Notes: a model not told the origin generated them from the sequence alone. 64,000 nt of DNA from Stutzerimonas sp. S1 (GCF_025966695.1 NZ_JAOEIY010000005.1:372001-436000), one strand, 5' to 3'. Positions 6,491 through 15,459 are shown, counted from the stretch's first letter. Numbers and translations are program-made.

Positions 6491-8825
6491 ACGGCCTCCC
6501 TGCCTGTGGTGGTGTGTCTTGCTTATGGGTGGCCCAGGGGGCCAGGAAGAAACTGAAGGCCAGCCCGAGGCTGACGGTGAGGCCGAAGTTGCTCACGGCC
6601 GGCGTGCTGGACACCGCCAGCAGGCCGAACGACAGCCAGGTGGTGGTGGCCGCCAGCAGGGTGCCGACCAGGCTGACCGCGGCGCCGCCGACCTGCTCGC
6701 GCATGAGGATGGCGTAATCCACGCCGATCGCCGTGACCAGCAACAGGCCGAACAGGCCGAACAGGGTCAGCGGCTGACCGAGCCAGCCGAGGCTCGCCAG
6801 GCTCGCCAGCGCCGCCAGCAACGGCACCGCAATGCAGCGCAATGCGCCGGCGGCGCCGAAGGGCAGGCAGAGCAGGGCGAAGATCAGCAGGCTGGCCAGC
6901 ACCTTGAGCTCGGCAGCCTGCAGCTTGGTTGCGGCGAACAGCTGGTTGAGCCTGGCGGGTTGATCGACCAGCGTTGTGCCGGGCACGGCTTTGGCGATGG
7001 CCGCCAGCGCTGTACTGTCGCGCAACCCCTGCAGGCTGATCAGTCCCGCCACGCCATTGTCCATTTTGCCAAGCCAGAGCGCGCGCCAGGCTTCGCCAAG
7101 CGGACCGGCCAGTGCCGCCTCGACGGTCACCGGCGGCTGCGTCTGCAATTGCGCGATTTCGGCCCGCAGGGTTGCGACTTCGACGCCAAGCGCCGTCAGC
7201 GGCTGGCTGGCCGCGAGTAGTTGCGGCAGGGCGGCGCGCAGCTGTGCCTGCTCGGATGCCGGCGCGAGCAACTGGCTCAGGGCAAGGTAGCCAGCCAGCT
7301 GCTGCTCGCTCTGCAGAGCATCCAGATCGCGGCTCAACTCCACCTGGCGCTTGAGCAGTTCATCTGTATCGGCTGCACGCACCAGGAAATACTGACTGGT
7401 GGGCTGGAAACCGGTGATCGCAGCGATGCGTTCAGCCTGCTGCTGCAGTTCGGGCGCGCTGCTGACCCACTGGCGCAGGTCGTCCTTGAACGACAGCTGC
7501 AGCACGCCGCCGAGGCAGAACAGCCCGAGGCCGGCCAGCAGCCAGGGTGTGGCGATGCGCGCCAACAGCGCCTGGCGCAGCTGCAGCCAGTGCTTCGCCC
7601 AGCCCAGCGGGCGAGGCCAGGGTTGCAGGCGGCCATTGAACAGCACCGGCAGCAGGCAGGTGGTGCAGAGAAAGGCGCCGAGCAGTCCGGCTGCGGAGAA
7701 AACCGCCACCTGGCTCAGTGCCGGGAAGGGTGTGAAGGCCAGTGCCAGATAGCCGATCAGGTTGGTGAACAGGGCCAGCGCCAGCCCCGGCAGGATCAGG
7801 CCCAATGCGCGGCGGCCGTGCCAGGGTTGCAGTGTCCAGCTCTTGGACAGGTAGTGCAGCGGGAAGTCCAGGCTGACGCCGATCAGGCTGGCGCCGAGCA
7901 CCAGGGTCAGTACGTGCATCTGGCCGAACAGCGCGACGCAGGCGGCCGCGCCCGACAGCGCGCCGACCAGCACCGGCAAGGCAGCCAGCAGGATGCGCGG
8001 TGTGCGGAACAGCCAGAGCAACAGCAGCAGGGTGGCACCCAGCGAGAGGCTGCCGATCAAACTCGCCTCGGCGCGGGCGGTACGTTGGCCATGGGCGGCA
8101 TGCAGCACCCCGCCGGCACTCAGCAGTTCGCCTCCCGCCGCTTCGATGTCGTCACGGGCCTTTTCGACGAGGGTTGCCACCTGTTGTGGCGAACCCTCGT
8201 CGAAGGCATCGCCTTGCGCACGCGCATGTACGACCAGCCAGCGCTGGCCGGCATGTTCGGCGACGAGGCTGCCGTCGTTCTGGGCGCGAACATTGCCCAG
8301 CTGTGGCAATCGTTGCAGGGCCAGGCCGGCGAGGCCGAACCAGTCCTGCTCGAGCGGCAGCGGGCTGGCGGCGAACGGGTCGTAGAGTCGCTCGAGGCGC
8401 TGCTGGATGAACGACTCCGGATGGTCGACAAGCTGTTGGCGATCGGCAGTCGCGAGCAGACCGAGGGACTGCTCGCGCAGCTGGCGCGCGACCGCCGGCA
8501 GATCGGGCTGTACCCGCTCGCGCACCTGGGCGAACAGGCCGCTACCACGCAGTTCGGCCGCCAGGCTTTCAGTCAGACGCCAGGTTTCACGCTCGTCGTC
8601 ATGCCGGATCAGCAGCATCAGATCGCGCCTGAGCGGTTCCTGCATGCGTTCGGTCGCCAGCTGTTCGAGCGCGTCGTGGCTGTCGCTGGGCAGCAATAGC
8701 AGCAGGTTGGCACTCAGTGGCGGGCCGTCGCGCCATTGCCAGGCATTCAGCGCCAGCAGGCCGAGCAGCGCCAGGCCGAACAGCGCGGCCGGCCAGCGCC
8801 GGGGTTGCAGTTGCTCAGTCGACAA
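6477..8825 (-). CDS. MMPL/RND-family exporter of the aryl-polyene cluster (ApeM-like)
   Basis: A large integral membrane protein of about 782 residues with the two-fold MMPL layout: one N-terminal transmembrane helix, a periplasmic domain (roughly residues 40-250), five to six helices, a second periplasmic domain and a final helix bundle containing the GVDYAILMRE segment. It probably moves the lipid-linked polyene from the inner membrane toward the LolA-like carrier. The start is uncertain: no ATG is suitable, and the TTG at 8825, just inside the upstream gene, gives a short basic N-terminus before the first helix, so I chose it. The 3' end overlaps the flavoprotein start by 14 bases. Confidence 0.88.
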   Translation of the reverse strand: MSTEQLQPRRWPAALFGLALLGLLALNAWQWRDGPPLSANLLLLLPSDSHDALEQLATERMQEPLRRDLMLLIRHDDERETWRLTESLAAELRGSGLFAQVRERVQPDLPAVARQLREQSLGLLATADRQQLVDHPESFIQQRLERLYDPFAASPLPLEQDWFGLAGLALQRLPQLGNVRAQNDGSLVAEHAGQRWLVVHARAQGDAFDEGSPQQVATLVEKARDDIEAAGGELLSAGGVLHAAHGQRTARAEASLIGSLSLGATLLLLLWLFRTPRILLAALPVLVGALSGAAACVALFGQMHVLTLVLGASLIGVSLDFPLHYLSKSWTLQPWHGRRALGLILPGLALALFTNLIGYLALAFTPFPALSQVAVFSAAGLLGAFLCTTCLLPVLFNGRLQPWPRPLGWAKHWLQLRQALLARIATPWLLAGLGLFCLGGVLQLSFKDDLRQWVSSAPELQQQAERIAAITGFQPTSQYFLVRAADTDELLKRQVELSRDLDALQSEQQLAGYLALSQLLAPASEQAQLRAALPQLLAASQPLTALGVEVATLRAEIAQLQTQPPVTVEAALAGPLGEAWRALWLGKMDNGVAGLISLQGLRDSTALAAIAKAVPGTTLVDQPARLNQLFAATKLQAAELKVLASLLIFALLCLPFGAAGALRCIAVPLLAALASLASLGWLGQPLTLFGLFGLLLVTAIGVDYAILMREQVGGAAVSLVGTLLAATTTWLSFGLLAVSSTPAVSNFGLTVSLGLAFSFFLAPWATHKQDTPPQAGRPYGAA

Positions 8826-9426
8826 GATCGCGTTGCTCGTGGGCCGTGAGGCTGTCGTCGATCTGGCTATCGAGCAGGCGCAGCACGGTGCGGTCGCCCT
8901 GCACCTCGCGCAACTCGATCCGCACAACCGTGGCGCCGCCCTCGATCTCGATGGTCTCGAAAACCTGGCTGAGCAGTGCGCCGCGCGGGGTCAGCTGCAG
9001 GCGCCAGGCATCGGGGGCGCCGTTCAGCTTGAGTTCGAAATCGCGCTGCAGGGCCTGGGTATCACCGCTCAGTACGGCGAGGAACAGCTGATTCTGCCGA
9101 GCCGAACTGCCGTGCGGGTCGACCGCCTGCCAGCCCTGCTCGTCCCGCCGCGCGATGCCCTGGGCGGTGATGCGATAGTCCTGGCGGATCGGCTGCTGCA
9201 GCAGCCAGAGCAGGCCGTGGCCGCGGGCGAGCACGAACCGGCCCTGGCTGGTCAGCGGCTGCGGCAGGGCACGCAGGTGCTTTTCCTGAATGAAGTCGCC
9301 ACGTACCACGGCCGGCCCGCTCAGTTGTTCGGCGAGCTGTGGCAGCTCGAAGGGCTGCGCCATGGCCATGTGGGTCACCATCAGCAGGGCGATGGCAGCA
9401 GCCCAGTTCCTGAATATTCGCGTCAT
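8815..9426 (-). CDS. LolA-like periplasmic carrier protein (ApeL-like)
   Basis: A 203-residue protein with a signal peptide (MTRIFRNWAAAIALL, cleaved probably after MAMA near residue 22). The mature part has the LolA layout: VRGDFIQEKHLRALPQPL, in which the lipoprotein carrier family has a conserved F-Q pattern, then GRFVLARGHGLLW and DYRIT strands forming an open beta-barrel. It would shuttle hydrophobic pigment through the periplasm between the exporter and the DUF3261 lipoprotein. It starts at ATG 9426, overlapping the thioesterase stop by four bases. Confidence 0.9.
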   Translation of the reverse strand: MTRIFRNWAAAIALLMVTHMAMAQPFELPQLAEQLSGPAVVRGDFIQEKHLRALPQPLTSQGRFVLARGHGLLWLLQQPIRQDYRITAQGIARRDEQGWQAVDPHGSSARQNQLFLAVLSGDTQALQRDFELKLNGAPDAWRLQLTPRGALLSQVFETIEIEGGATVVRIELREVQGDRTVLRLLDSQIDDSLTAHEQRDLVD

Positions 9427-9848
9427 GCCAGTGCGCGCTCCACCGCGTCGACGAAGACTCGCGGCGACGCCAGCAGCATCTCGCGGCTGGCGATCTCCAC
9501 GGCGACCTGCACGCTGCTGCCGCGGGTCATGCGCTCGCCAGTTTCGGCATCGCGGATCAGGTAGTTGATCTTCAGGCGGTTCTCCCACTCCACCAGGTTG
9601 GCGCGCACGACGATGCGCTGGTTGAAGCGGGCGCCGCGCATGTAGCGCAGCTGCACGTCGATGATCGGCCAGGCATAGCCGGCGTCGCGCATCTGCTGGT
9701 AGTTGTGGCCGATGCGCTCGAGCAGCGCACAGCGGGCGACCTCGAAGTACTTGACGTAGTGGCCGTGCCAGACCACGTCCATGGAGTCGACGTCGAAGAA
9801 CGGCACGAGGATCTCGACCTCGGCCTGCAGTACGCCGTCCTTACGCAT
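9423..9848 (-). CDS. Acyl-CoA/ACP thioesterase, 4HBT family (ApeK-like)
   Basis: A 141-residue hotdog thioesterase of the 4-hydroxybenzoyl-CoA type. The N-terminal strand-turn FFDVDSMDVVWHGHYVKYFE (residues 15-34) carries the catalytic Asp and the H-x-x-Y pattern that defines the family, followed by the helix ARCALLERIG. It could release the finished acyl chain or edit stalled intermediates. The start at ATG 9848 lies inside the 3' end of the ammonia-lyase gene (8-base overlap). Confidence 0.9.
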   Translation of the reverse strand: MRKDGVLQAEVEILVPFFDVDSMDVVWHGHYVKYFEVARCALLERIGHNYQQMRDAGYAWPIIDVQLRYMRGARFNQRIVVRANLVEWENRLKINYLIRDAETGERMTRGSSVQVAVEIASREMLLASPRVFVDAVERALA

Positions 9849-11373
9849 AGAACCTCCACTTCCGGTTACGGATCTGCGCAAGGCACAGGCGCAGTTCGCC
9901 TTCCAGCGCGCGGTCTTCGATCAGCGGCGGGAAGTCCGCGGCCAGTTCGCCGTGCATGGCTGCAAGGGCCGCGGGCAAGGCGCGGGCGTCATCTTCGCGC
10001 TGGCGCAGCCAGACGCCCTGCTGGGCGGCGAGCAGCGTGGCGGCGGCGACCTGTTCGGTGAGTTCCAGGCTGCGCAGGGCGTCGCGGGCGGCGATGGTGC
10101 CCATGCTGACCTTGTCCTGGTTGTGGCATTCGGTGGAGCGCGAGAAGACGCTGGCGGGCATGCTGTTCTTCAGTGCTTCGGCGGTCCAGGCGCTGGCGCC
10201 GATCTGCACTGCCTTGAAGCCGTGGTTGATCATCGCCGTGGCCGCCGGGGCGCCGGAGAGGTTGCTTGGCAAGCCGTGGTTGTAGCGCGTGTCGACCAGC
10301 AGGGCGAGCTGGCGGTCGAGCAGGTCGGCGACGTTGGCCACCAGGTTCTTCAGGCTGTCCATGGCGAAGGCGATATGCCCGCCGTAGAAATGTCCGCCGT
10401 GCAGCACGCGCTCGTTGTCGGCATCGATGATCGGGTTGTCGTTGGCGCTATTCAGCTCGGTCTCGATGAACTGGCGCAGCAGGCCCAGGCTGTCGGCCAG
10501 CACGCCGAGCACATGGGGCGCGCAGCGGATGGAATAGCGATCCTGCAGCCGGTGCAAGGGCGCGGCAGGCGCATCGATGGCCAGGTCCTGGCGAATCCAG
10601 GCGGCGACCTGGGCCTGGCCCGGGTGCGGCTTGGCGGCAAACAGGCGCTCGTCGAAATGCTCCGGATTGCCTTGCAGGGCAATCACGTTCAGCGCGGTGA
10701 TGCGGGTCGCCAGCTGCAGCAGGTAATCGGCGCGGGCGTAGGCCAGGCAGGCGAGGCCGGTCATCACCGCGGTGCCGTTCATCAGCGCCAGCGCTTCCTT
10801 GGGGCGCAGCGTCAGCGGCGTCCAGCCGAGCTGGCGGTGCACTTCGGCGGCGCTGCGGCGTTCACCGCGATATAGCACCTCGCGCTCGCCGGCCAGGGCG
10901 GCGGCGACGTAGGACAGCGGGGTCAGATCACCGCTGGCGCCGACCGAGCCTTCCTCCGGAATCAGCGGCAGCACGTCGTGTTCGAGAAATGCCTGCATGC
11001 GTTCCAGCAACTCGATGCGCACGCCGGACATGCCGTGGGTCAGCGAGCGCAGGCGCGCGGCGAGCACGGCACGGGTGGCTTCGGCGTCCAGCAGCTTGCC
11101 CAGGCCGCAGCCATGGAAGGTGAACAGGTGCTGCGGCAGCGCTTCGACCTGATGCAGCGGCACCGCCACCACGCAGGAGTCGCCGTAGCCGGTGGTGACG
11201 CCGTAGATCACGCCTTCGCGGTCCAGCAGGGTGTCGAGAAATTGCGCACCGCGGGCGATGCGGCTGCGGAACGCTTCGTCCGCCTGCAGTCGTGCTGGCG
11301 CACGGCGCTGCGCTACGGCCAGCACGTCCTCGATGCGCAGAAGGTTTTCGCCAAAGATCACGGGCTCAGTCAC
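9841..11373 (-). CDS. MIO-type aromatic amino acid ammonia-lyase (HAL/TAL/PAL family)
   Basis: A 510-residue lyase with the Ala146-Ser147-Gly148 triad that cyclises to the MIO cofactor (GASGDLTPLS), the catalytic Tyr57 (YGVTTGYGD) and the NDNP segment. The family eliminates ammonia from His, Tyr or Phe. The substrate-selectivity dyad is Phe86-His87, unlike Ser-His of HALs, His-Leu of TALs or Phe-Leu of plant PALs, so cinnamate or coumarate production is likely but not proven. Its place in the pigment operon implies supply of the aryl starter acid to the adjacent AMP ligase, as in flexirubin pathways. I chose the GTG at 11373, which overlaps the acyltransferase end by 8 bases and gives the family's usual length. 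Confidence 0.9.
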   Translation of the reverse strand: MTEPVIFGENLLRIEDVLAVAQRRAPARLQADEAFRSRIARGAQFLDTLLDREGVIYGVTTGYGDSCVVAVPLHQVEALPQHLFTFHGCGLGKLLDAEATRAVLAARLRSLTHGMSGVRIELLERMQAFLEHDVLPLIPEEGSVGASGDLTPLSYVAAALAGEREVLYRGERRSAAEVHRQLGWTPLTLRPKEALALMNGTAVMTGLACLAYARADYLLQLATRITALNVIALQGNPEHFDERLFAAKPHPGQAQVAAWIRQDLAIDAPAAPLHRLQDRYSIRCAPHVLGVLADSLGLLRQFIETELNSANDNPIIDADNERVLHGGHFYGGHIAFAMDSLKNLVANVADLLDRQLALLVDTRYNHGLPSNLSGAPAATAMINHGFKAVQIGASAWTAEALKNSMPASVFSRSTECHNQDKVSMGTIAARDALRSLELTEQVAAATLLAAQQGVWLRQREDDARALPAALAAMHGELAADFPPLIEDRALEGELRLCLAQIRNRKWRFYA

Positions 11374-12310
11374 GACGCGGGTCCTGTGTGTTCCAGAAGG
11401 GATAGAAGTTGAACCATTGCAGCGGCGCCTCAAGGCAGCGCGCGGCGAGGCGATCGGCGTAGCGCTGCACCGCCTGCGCGATCACCGCGTCGCGCTCGGC
11501 GCGGCGCCAGCGGACGCGCTCGGCGAAGGGCTCCAGATGCACATGGAAGCGGCCTTGATGTTTGAGGCAGAACAGCAGGTTCACCGGGCATTCGAGCAGG
11601 CCGGCGAGCAGCCAGGGCCCTTGGGGAAAGGCTGCCGGCTGGCCGAGAAAGTCGGCCATGGCAGTGCGTCCGCCGTGCAGCGGCACGCGATCGCCGGCGA
11701 TGGCCAGCCATTCGCCGCGCTCCAGACGCTGGGACAGCTGCAGCATGGTCGCCGGGTCCAGCTCGCTGACCTGGATCAGCCGCAGGTTGTCCGCGCCGGA
11801 CTGGTCGAGCAGGCGGTTGAACTGTTCGGCATGACGGGTGTGCACCAGCACGTTCATCCGCACTTCGCCGCCCATTTCGGCAAGGGCCCGGCAGATCTCC
11901 AGGTTGCCCAGGTGCGAGCCCACCAGCAGCTGGCCGCGCGGGGCTTCGAGGCTGGCGTGAAGATTGGCCGGATCGTGAATCACCAGGCGTTCCCGCCCGA
12001 CGCGCCCGCTCCAGACATCGAGCTTGTCCAGCAGCGCTTCGGCGAAGCTCATGAACTGGCGATAGACCGAGCGGGTGTTGGGCTGCAATTCGGCGCGCCC
12101 GCTCCAGCGCGCCAGGTTGCCCTGGTACTGGCGCGCGCTGTCGCGGGCGCTGCGGCCGAACAGGTAGAAATACAACACGATCAGGTACAGCAGCGGCGCC
12201 ATCACGCGCCGGCCGAGCACCCGCACCGCCCAAGCGGTCAGGCGCATCAGCGCGAAGCTGCCGCGCTCGCGTTGCGCTGCCCAGTGCGAAGGCATCGGGG
12301 CTTCGCTCAT
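11366..12310 (-). CDS. LpxL/HtrB-like acyltransferase of the aryl-polyene cluster
   Basis: A 314-residue inner-membrane acyltransferase of the lauroyl/lysophospholipid type. After an N-terminal hydrophobic anchor (APLLYLIVLYFYLFG, around 35-49) comes the HX4E catalytic motif in GSHLGNLE, then GEWLAIAGDRVP and the PVNLLFCL strand typical of the family. It probably attaches the polyene acyl chain to a sugar or lipid carrier. In the E. coli APE system a glycosyltransferase and this type of acyltransferase are one protein (ApeJ); here they are two genes sharing a four-base stop-start overlap at 12307-12310. Confidence 0.88.
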   Translation of the reverse strand: MSEAPMPSHWAAQRERGSFALMRLTAWAVRVLGRRVMAPLLYLIVLYFYLFGRSARDSARQYQGNLARWSGRAELQPNTRSVYRQFMSFAEALLDKLDVWSGRVGRERLVIHDPANLHASLEAPRGQLLVGSHLGNLEICRALAEMGGEVRMNVLVHTRHAEQFNRLLDQSGADNLRLIQVSELDPATMLQLSQRLERGEWLAIAGDRVPLHGGRTAMADFLGQPAAFPQGPWLLAGLLECPVNLLFCLKHQGRFHVHLEPFAERVRWRRAERDAVIAQAVQRYADRLAARCLEAPLQWFNFYPFWNTQDPRRD

Positions 12311-13128
12311 CGTTGCAGGCGCCGCGCGAGCAGCTTCGGTGCGCGCAGCAGCATGCCGACGAACAGTCGGGCATGCATCGCGGAGATCAGCGCGTTGTCC
12401 AGCCAGAGGCGGAAATGCGAGATACCGTCCTGCGGGTAATGCACCCGCGTTGGCAGCCAGACCATCGGCTGGTCCTGCCAGTGCAGGCGCACCAGAATCT
12501 CGGTATCGAAATCCATGCGCCGGCCCAGGCGCACGCTGTCGATCAACGCCAACGTCGGCTCCAGCGGATAGACGCGGAAGCCGCACATCGAGTCGCGAAT
12601 CGACAGCGACAGGGTGTTGATCCAGACCCAGACATGGGTCAGGTAGCGGGCATACAGGCGACCCTTGGGCACGCTGGCGTCATATTGCGGATAACCACAG
12701 ATCAGTGCATCCGGGGCCTGGCTGGCGCGATCGAGGAACAGCTCGACGCCGGAGAGATCGTGCTGGCCATCGGCATCCACCTGCAGCGCATGGCTGAAGC
12801 CCAGTCGCCGGGCCTCGCGCAGGCCGCTGATCACCGCGCCGCCCTTGCCCTGGTTGTGCTGATGGCGGAGCAGGAAGACGCCGGCCTGCTCGGCGAGCTT
12901 GTCGATGACTGCCGCTGCGGCCGGGGAGGAACCGTCATCCACCAGCACGCAGGGCAGATCCGCGGCACCTAGCGCGGCGACCACCGCGGGCAGGCTGCGC
13001 TCGTGGTTGTAGACCGGGATCACCGCGCAAGGCTTGAACCAGTCTTCTTCCGGCTTCGCGGGAGGAGCGACTACCGCGGTTGCAGGCGCCGCGGCTGCTA
13101 CGGGTGGCAACTCGTTCATGGTGGTCAT
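12307..13128 (-). CDS. Family 2 glycosyltransferase of the aryl-polyene cluster
   Basis: A 273-residue GT-A glycosyltransferase. CAVIPVYNHE (about 38-47) begins the nucleotide-binding fold, followed by VDDGSS and the metal-binding DADGQHD. It resembles dolichol-phosphate-mannose-synthase-type enzymes, so a nucleotide sugar and a lipid-linked or pigment acceptor are likely. The N-terminus is a low-complexity Ala/Pro linker. It starts at ATG 13128 (or ATG 13119), overlapping the AMP-ligase gene end by four bases. With the adjacent acyltransferase it replaces the fused ApeJ protein of enterobacterial clusters. Confidence 0.88.
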   Translation of the reverse strand: MTTMNELPPVAAAAPATAVVAPPAKPEEDWFKPCAVIPVYNHERSLPAVVAALGAADLPCVLVDDGSSPAAAAVIDKLAEQAGVFLLRHQHNQGKGGAVISGLREARRLGFSHALQVDADGQHDLSGVELFLDRASQAPDALICGYPQYDASVPKGRLYARYLTHVWVWINTLSLSIRDSMCGFRVYPLEPTLALIDSVRLGRRMDFDTEILVRLHWQDQPMVWLPTRVHYPQDGISHFRLWLDNALISAMHARLFVGMLLRAPKLLARRLQR

Positions 13129-14801
13129 GGCTGCGCTCCCAGCAGAATGCGCCCGGACGAGCAGGGCTTGTCGTCGTTGTGATAGGTGAAGTACAGCTTG
13201 CCGCGCTCGCGATCGAATCGCAGGCTCAGCTGCAGCCGGTCGCCGGGCCTGGCGAGCTGCTGGAATTTCAGCACTTCCATGCCGCCGAAACGGGGCGGCA
13301 AGTCGTCGATCAGTTCGCGTGCGAGATCCATTGCCCACTCGATCTGGACGACGCCGGGCAGCACCGGCGTACGCGGGAAATGGCCGCTGAAGTGCGCCAG
13401 GTCCAGCGGCACGCGCAGCTCGATCTGCCAGTGATCGTCCTGCCATTGCTGCCGCAGGCGCTCCGGCCCGCGCGGGCGTGGCGCCTGCAGCAGCGTATCC
13501 ACCTCGGCTTGGGATAGTTTGCCCTGGGAATTGCTCGGCAGCTGGCCGACCAGTCGCCAGCGCCGCGGCAGCGCCAGCGCCTCGCAGTGGGCACTGAGAT
13601 GTTGGCGCAGCGCCTGGGTAACGGCGCGGCGGCCCTGATTGCGCAGCGCGAAGGTGCCAGCCTCGCTCAGTGCCACCAGCGCGCCGAGATAGGCACGATT
13701 GTCCTGGATGACGCCGAGCCGCGCCTCGCTAATGAATGGGTGTTCGGCGAGTGCGCTTTCCAGCATCGGTAGCGAAATGCGCTTCTCCTCCAGCTTGACG
13801 ATGCGATCCAGCCGGCCGCGCAGAGTGAAGCGGCCATCGGCGTGCAGTTCGGCGCCATCGGCAGTCTGCTCCACATGTCCGCGTGCAAGCCAGGGCGATG
13901 CCACGCGCAATGCACCCTGCTCGTCTTGATCGAGTTCGATACCCGGCAGCGGCTGCCAGCGTTCGCCGCCCTGGCGCCAGGCGATGCCGCCGGTTTCGGA
14001 GCTGCCATAGATCTCCGTCGGCCACTGGCCGAGGCGCTCCCGCAGCAGCTGTGCGGCCTCGGCCGGCAGCGGCCCGCCAGAAGAGAACACCCGACGCACC
14101 TGGCGCAGCGCCGGCCAGTCGAGGTTGTCGCCCATGCGCTTGAGCAGGGCGGGGCTGGCCACCCAGCAGAACGCCGGCTGTGCGCGGCTGGCCAGCTGCA
14201 TATCCTCGGCGAAGGGCAGGGCACGACGCAGCAATGGTCGGCCGGCACAAAGCGGCCAGAGCAGCCGAAACAGCAGGCCATAGATGTGCTGCGTGGCGAC
14301 GCTGCCGATCACTGTCGCATCGCCGAGGTCGGCACCCCACAGCGCTTCCAGCGCTTCGACTTCGTTGGCCAGTTGGTACAGGCGTTTGTCGATGAGCTTG
14401 GGCTCGCCGCTGGAGCCGGAGGTGCAGAGCGTCAGGCCGAGCAGTTCGGGATCGAACGCTGCAGGGGCGAGCGGCGCAGCCAGCAGGTCCGTCAGGCTGG
14501 AGTCGCCAGGCTGATCGGTCAGCCAGAGCTCCACGTGCGGCCTCAGCCGCGCGCGGCTCGCGGGTTGCAGGTCGGCTGGCAGCAGTACCCGCGCGCCGGC
14601 ACGCCAGGCGCCGAGCAGGGCGATTGCCAGCTGTGCCGCATCTTCCAGATGGACAGCGAGGTTTCTCACCCCGCGCTGTTGCAGCCCGCCGGCCAGTTGC
14701 AGAGCCTGCTGCTGCAGTTGCTCGAGTGACAGTGGCGGTTGGTTGGACACTGATCGCGGATCGACCTCGAGCAACAGTTCGGTAAGAGGAAGCCAGCTCA
14801 T
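13125..14801 (-). CDS. AMP-dependent acyl ligase fused to a C-terminal FabA/FabZ-like dehydratase (ApeH-ApeI-like)
   Basis: A 558-residue two-domain protein. Residues 1 to about 430 are an adenylate-forming ligase with the phosphate loop TSGSSGEPK, the YGSSETGG motif, the GRLDRIVKLEEKR hinge and a late lysine in NSQGKLS. Residues about 440-558 form a hotdog domain with HFSGHFPRTPVLPGVVQIEWAM, the FabA/FabZ signature. The ligase should activate the aryl starter acid (from the ammonia-lyase) and load it on an ACP; the second domain corresponds to the stand-alone ApeI of E. coli. ATG 14801 is used; it overlaps the preceding membrane-protein stop by four bases. Confidence 0.9.
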   Translation of the reverse strand: MSWLPLTELLLEVDPRSVSNQPPLSLEQLQQQALQLAGGLQQRGVRNLAVHLEDAAQLAIALLGAWRAGARVLLPADLQPASRARLRPHVELWLTDQPGDSSLTDLLAAPLAPAAFDPELLGLTLCTSGSSGEPKLIDKRLYQLANEVEALEALWGADLGDATVIGSVATQHIYGLLFRLLWPLCAGRPLLRRALPFAEDMQLASRAQPAFCWVASPALLKRMGDNLDWPALRQVRRVFSSGGPLPAEAAQLLRERLGQWPTEIYGSSETGGIAWRQGGERWQPLPGIELDQDEQGALRVASPWLARGHVEQTADGAELHADGRFTLRGRLDRIVKLEEKRISLPMLESALAEHPFISEARLGVIQDNRAYLGALVALSEAGTFALRNQGRRAVTQALRQHLSAHCEALALPRRWRLVGQLPSNSQGKLSQAEVDTLLQAPRPRGPERLRQQWQDDHWQIELRVPLDLAHFSGHFPRTPVLPGVVQIEWAMDLARELIDDLPPRFGGMEVLKFQQLARPGDRLQLSLRFDRERGKLYFTYHNDDKPCSSGRILLGAQP

Positions 14802-15373
14802 GCGCGATCCTTCACGTACTGGCGAACCAGCCATTCGCCGACGAACAGCAGGCCCATCAGCACATAGGCGATCAGGCCGTTGTACAGCGTCCACCAGCTC
14901 AGCGGCGCCCATAGTGTCAGGACGGCAGCGATCGTGCCGTTCAGGATGAAGAAGGCTACCCAAACCTTGGTTACCTGCCGCGTATAGCGCACGCCAGAGG
15001 CCGGTAGTTCAGGCTCCTGCAGGCGCGCCAGACGCTCGATGACCGGCATCCCGCTGAACAGACTGCCGGCGAACAGTACAAGCATGGCGACATTGATCAG
15101 CACCGGATACCAGCGCAGCAGCGTGCTGTCATCGAGCAGTGCCAGCAGCAGGCAGAACAGCAGCGCCACAGCGGCGGTCCAGCGGCTGGCTGAGCGGCTG
15201 GCGCTCAGCAGACGGGCGAACCAGAGCGCCCCGAGCAGCGCGGCGAAGGCGCGTGGCGAGAGGTGTTCAATGCCGAAGTAGACGGCGAAGGGATAGGCCA
15301 GCCCGGCGAGCAACAGGGCGAGGCCCGCCAGCCGGGCTGCGCCGGCTGGCATCCTGGGTGAACGTGAAAGCAT
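14798..15373 (-). CDS. Integral membrane protein, COG4648-like (ApeG-like)
   Basis: A 191-residue protein with about six hydrophobic segments: LAGLALLLAGLAYPF, AALLGALWFARLL, WTAAVALLFCLLLALL, LINVAMLVLFAGSLF, VAFFILNGTIAAVL and LIAYVLMGLLFVGEW. The amphipathic stretch between segments four and five (RLARLQEPELP) is probably cytoplasmic. Proteins of this type occur beside the ACPs in APE clusters; their biochemical role is unknown. The gene lies 86 bases downstream of the second ACP gene and overlaps the AMP ligase start by four bases. Confidence 0.8.
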   Translation of the reverse strand: MLSRSPRMPAGAARLAGLALLLAGLAYPFAVYFGIEHLSPRAFAALLGALWFARLLSASRSASRWTAAVALLFCLLLALLDDSTLLRWYPVLINVAMLVLFAGSLFSGMPVIERLARLQEPELPASGVRYTRQVTKVWVAFFILNGTIAAVLTLWAPLSWWTLYNGLIAYVLMGLLFVGEWLVRQYVKDRA

Positions 15374-15459
15374 CGATCGGTTCCGGAAAGTGCCTTGGGG
15401 CGCGCTGCATGCGCGGCCCAGTCAGTCCCTGCGCCGCGCTGGCGCAGTTGTCTTGTCTG

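Noticed and set aside
5153-6556. A 467-codon plus-strand open frame
   Set aside because: It is the complement of the FAD enzyme at 5240-6490, whose GAGPSG and WYWTIP motifs show which strand codes.
7221-8699. A 492-codon plus-strand open frame rich in Gln
   Set aside because: It lies exactly opposite the MMPL exporter gene, which has clear transmembrane helices and family motifs; the plus frame has a composition typical of antisense high-GC DNA and no domain.
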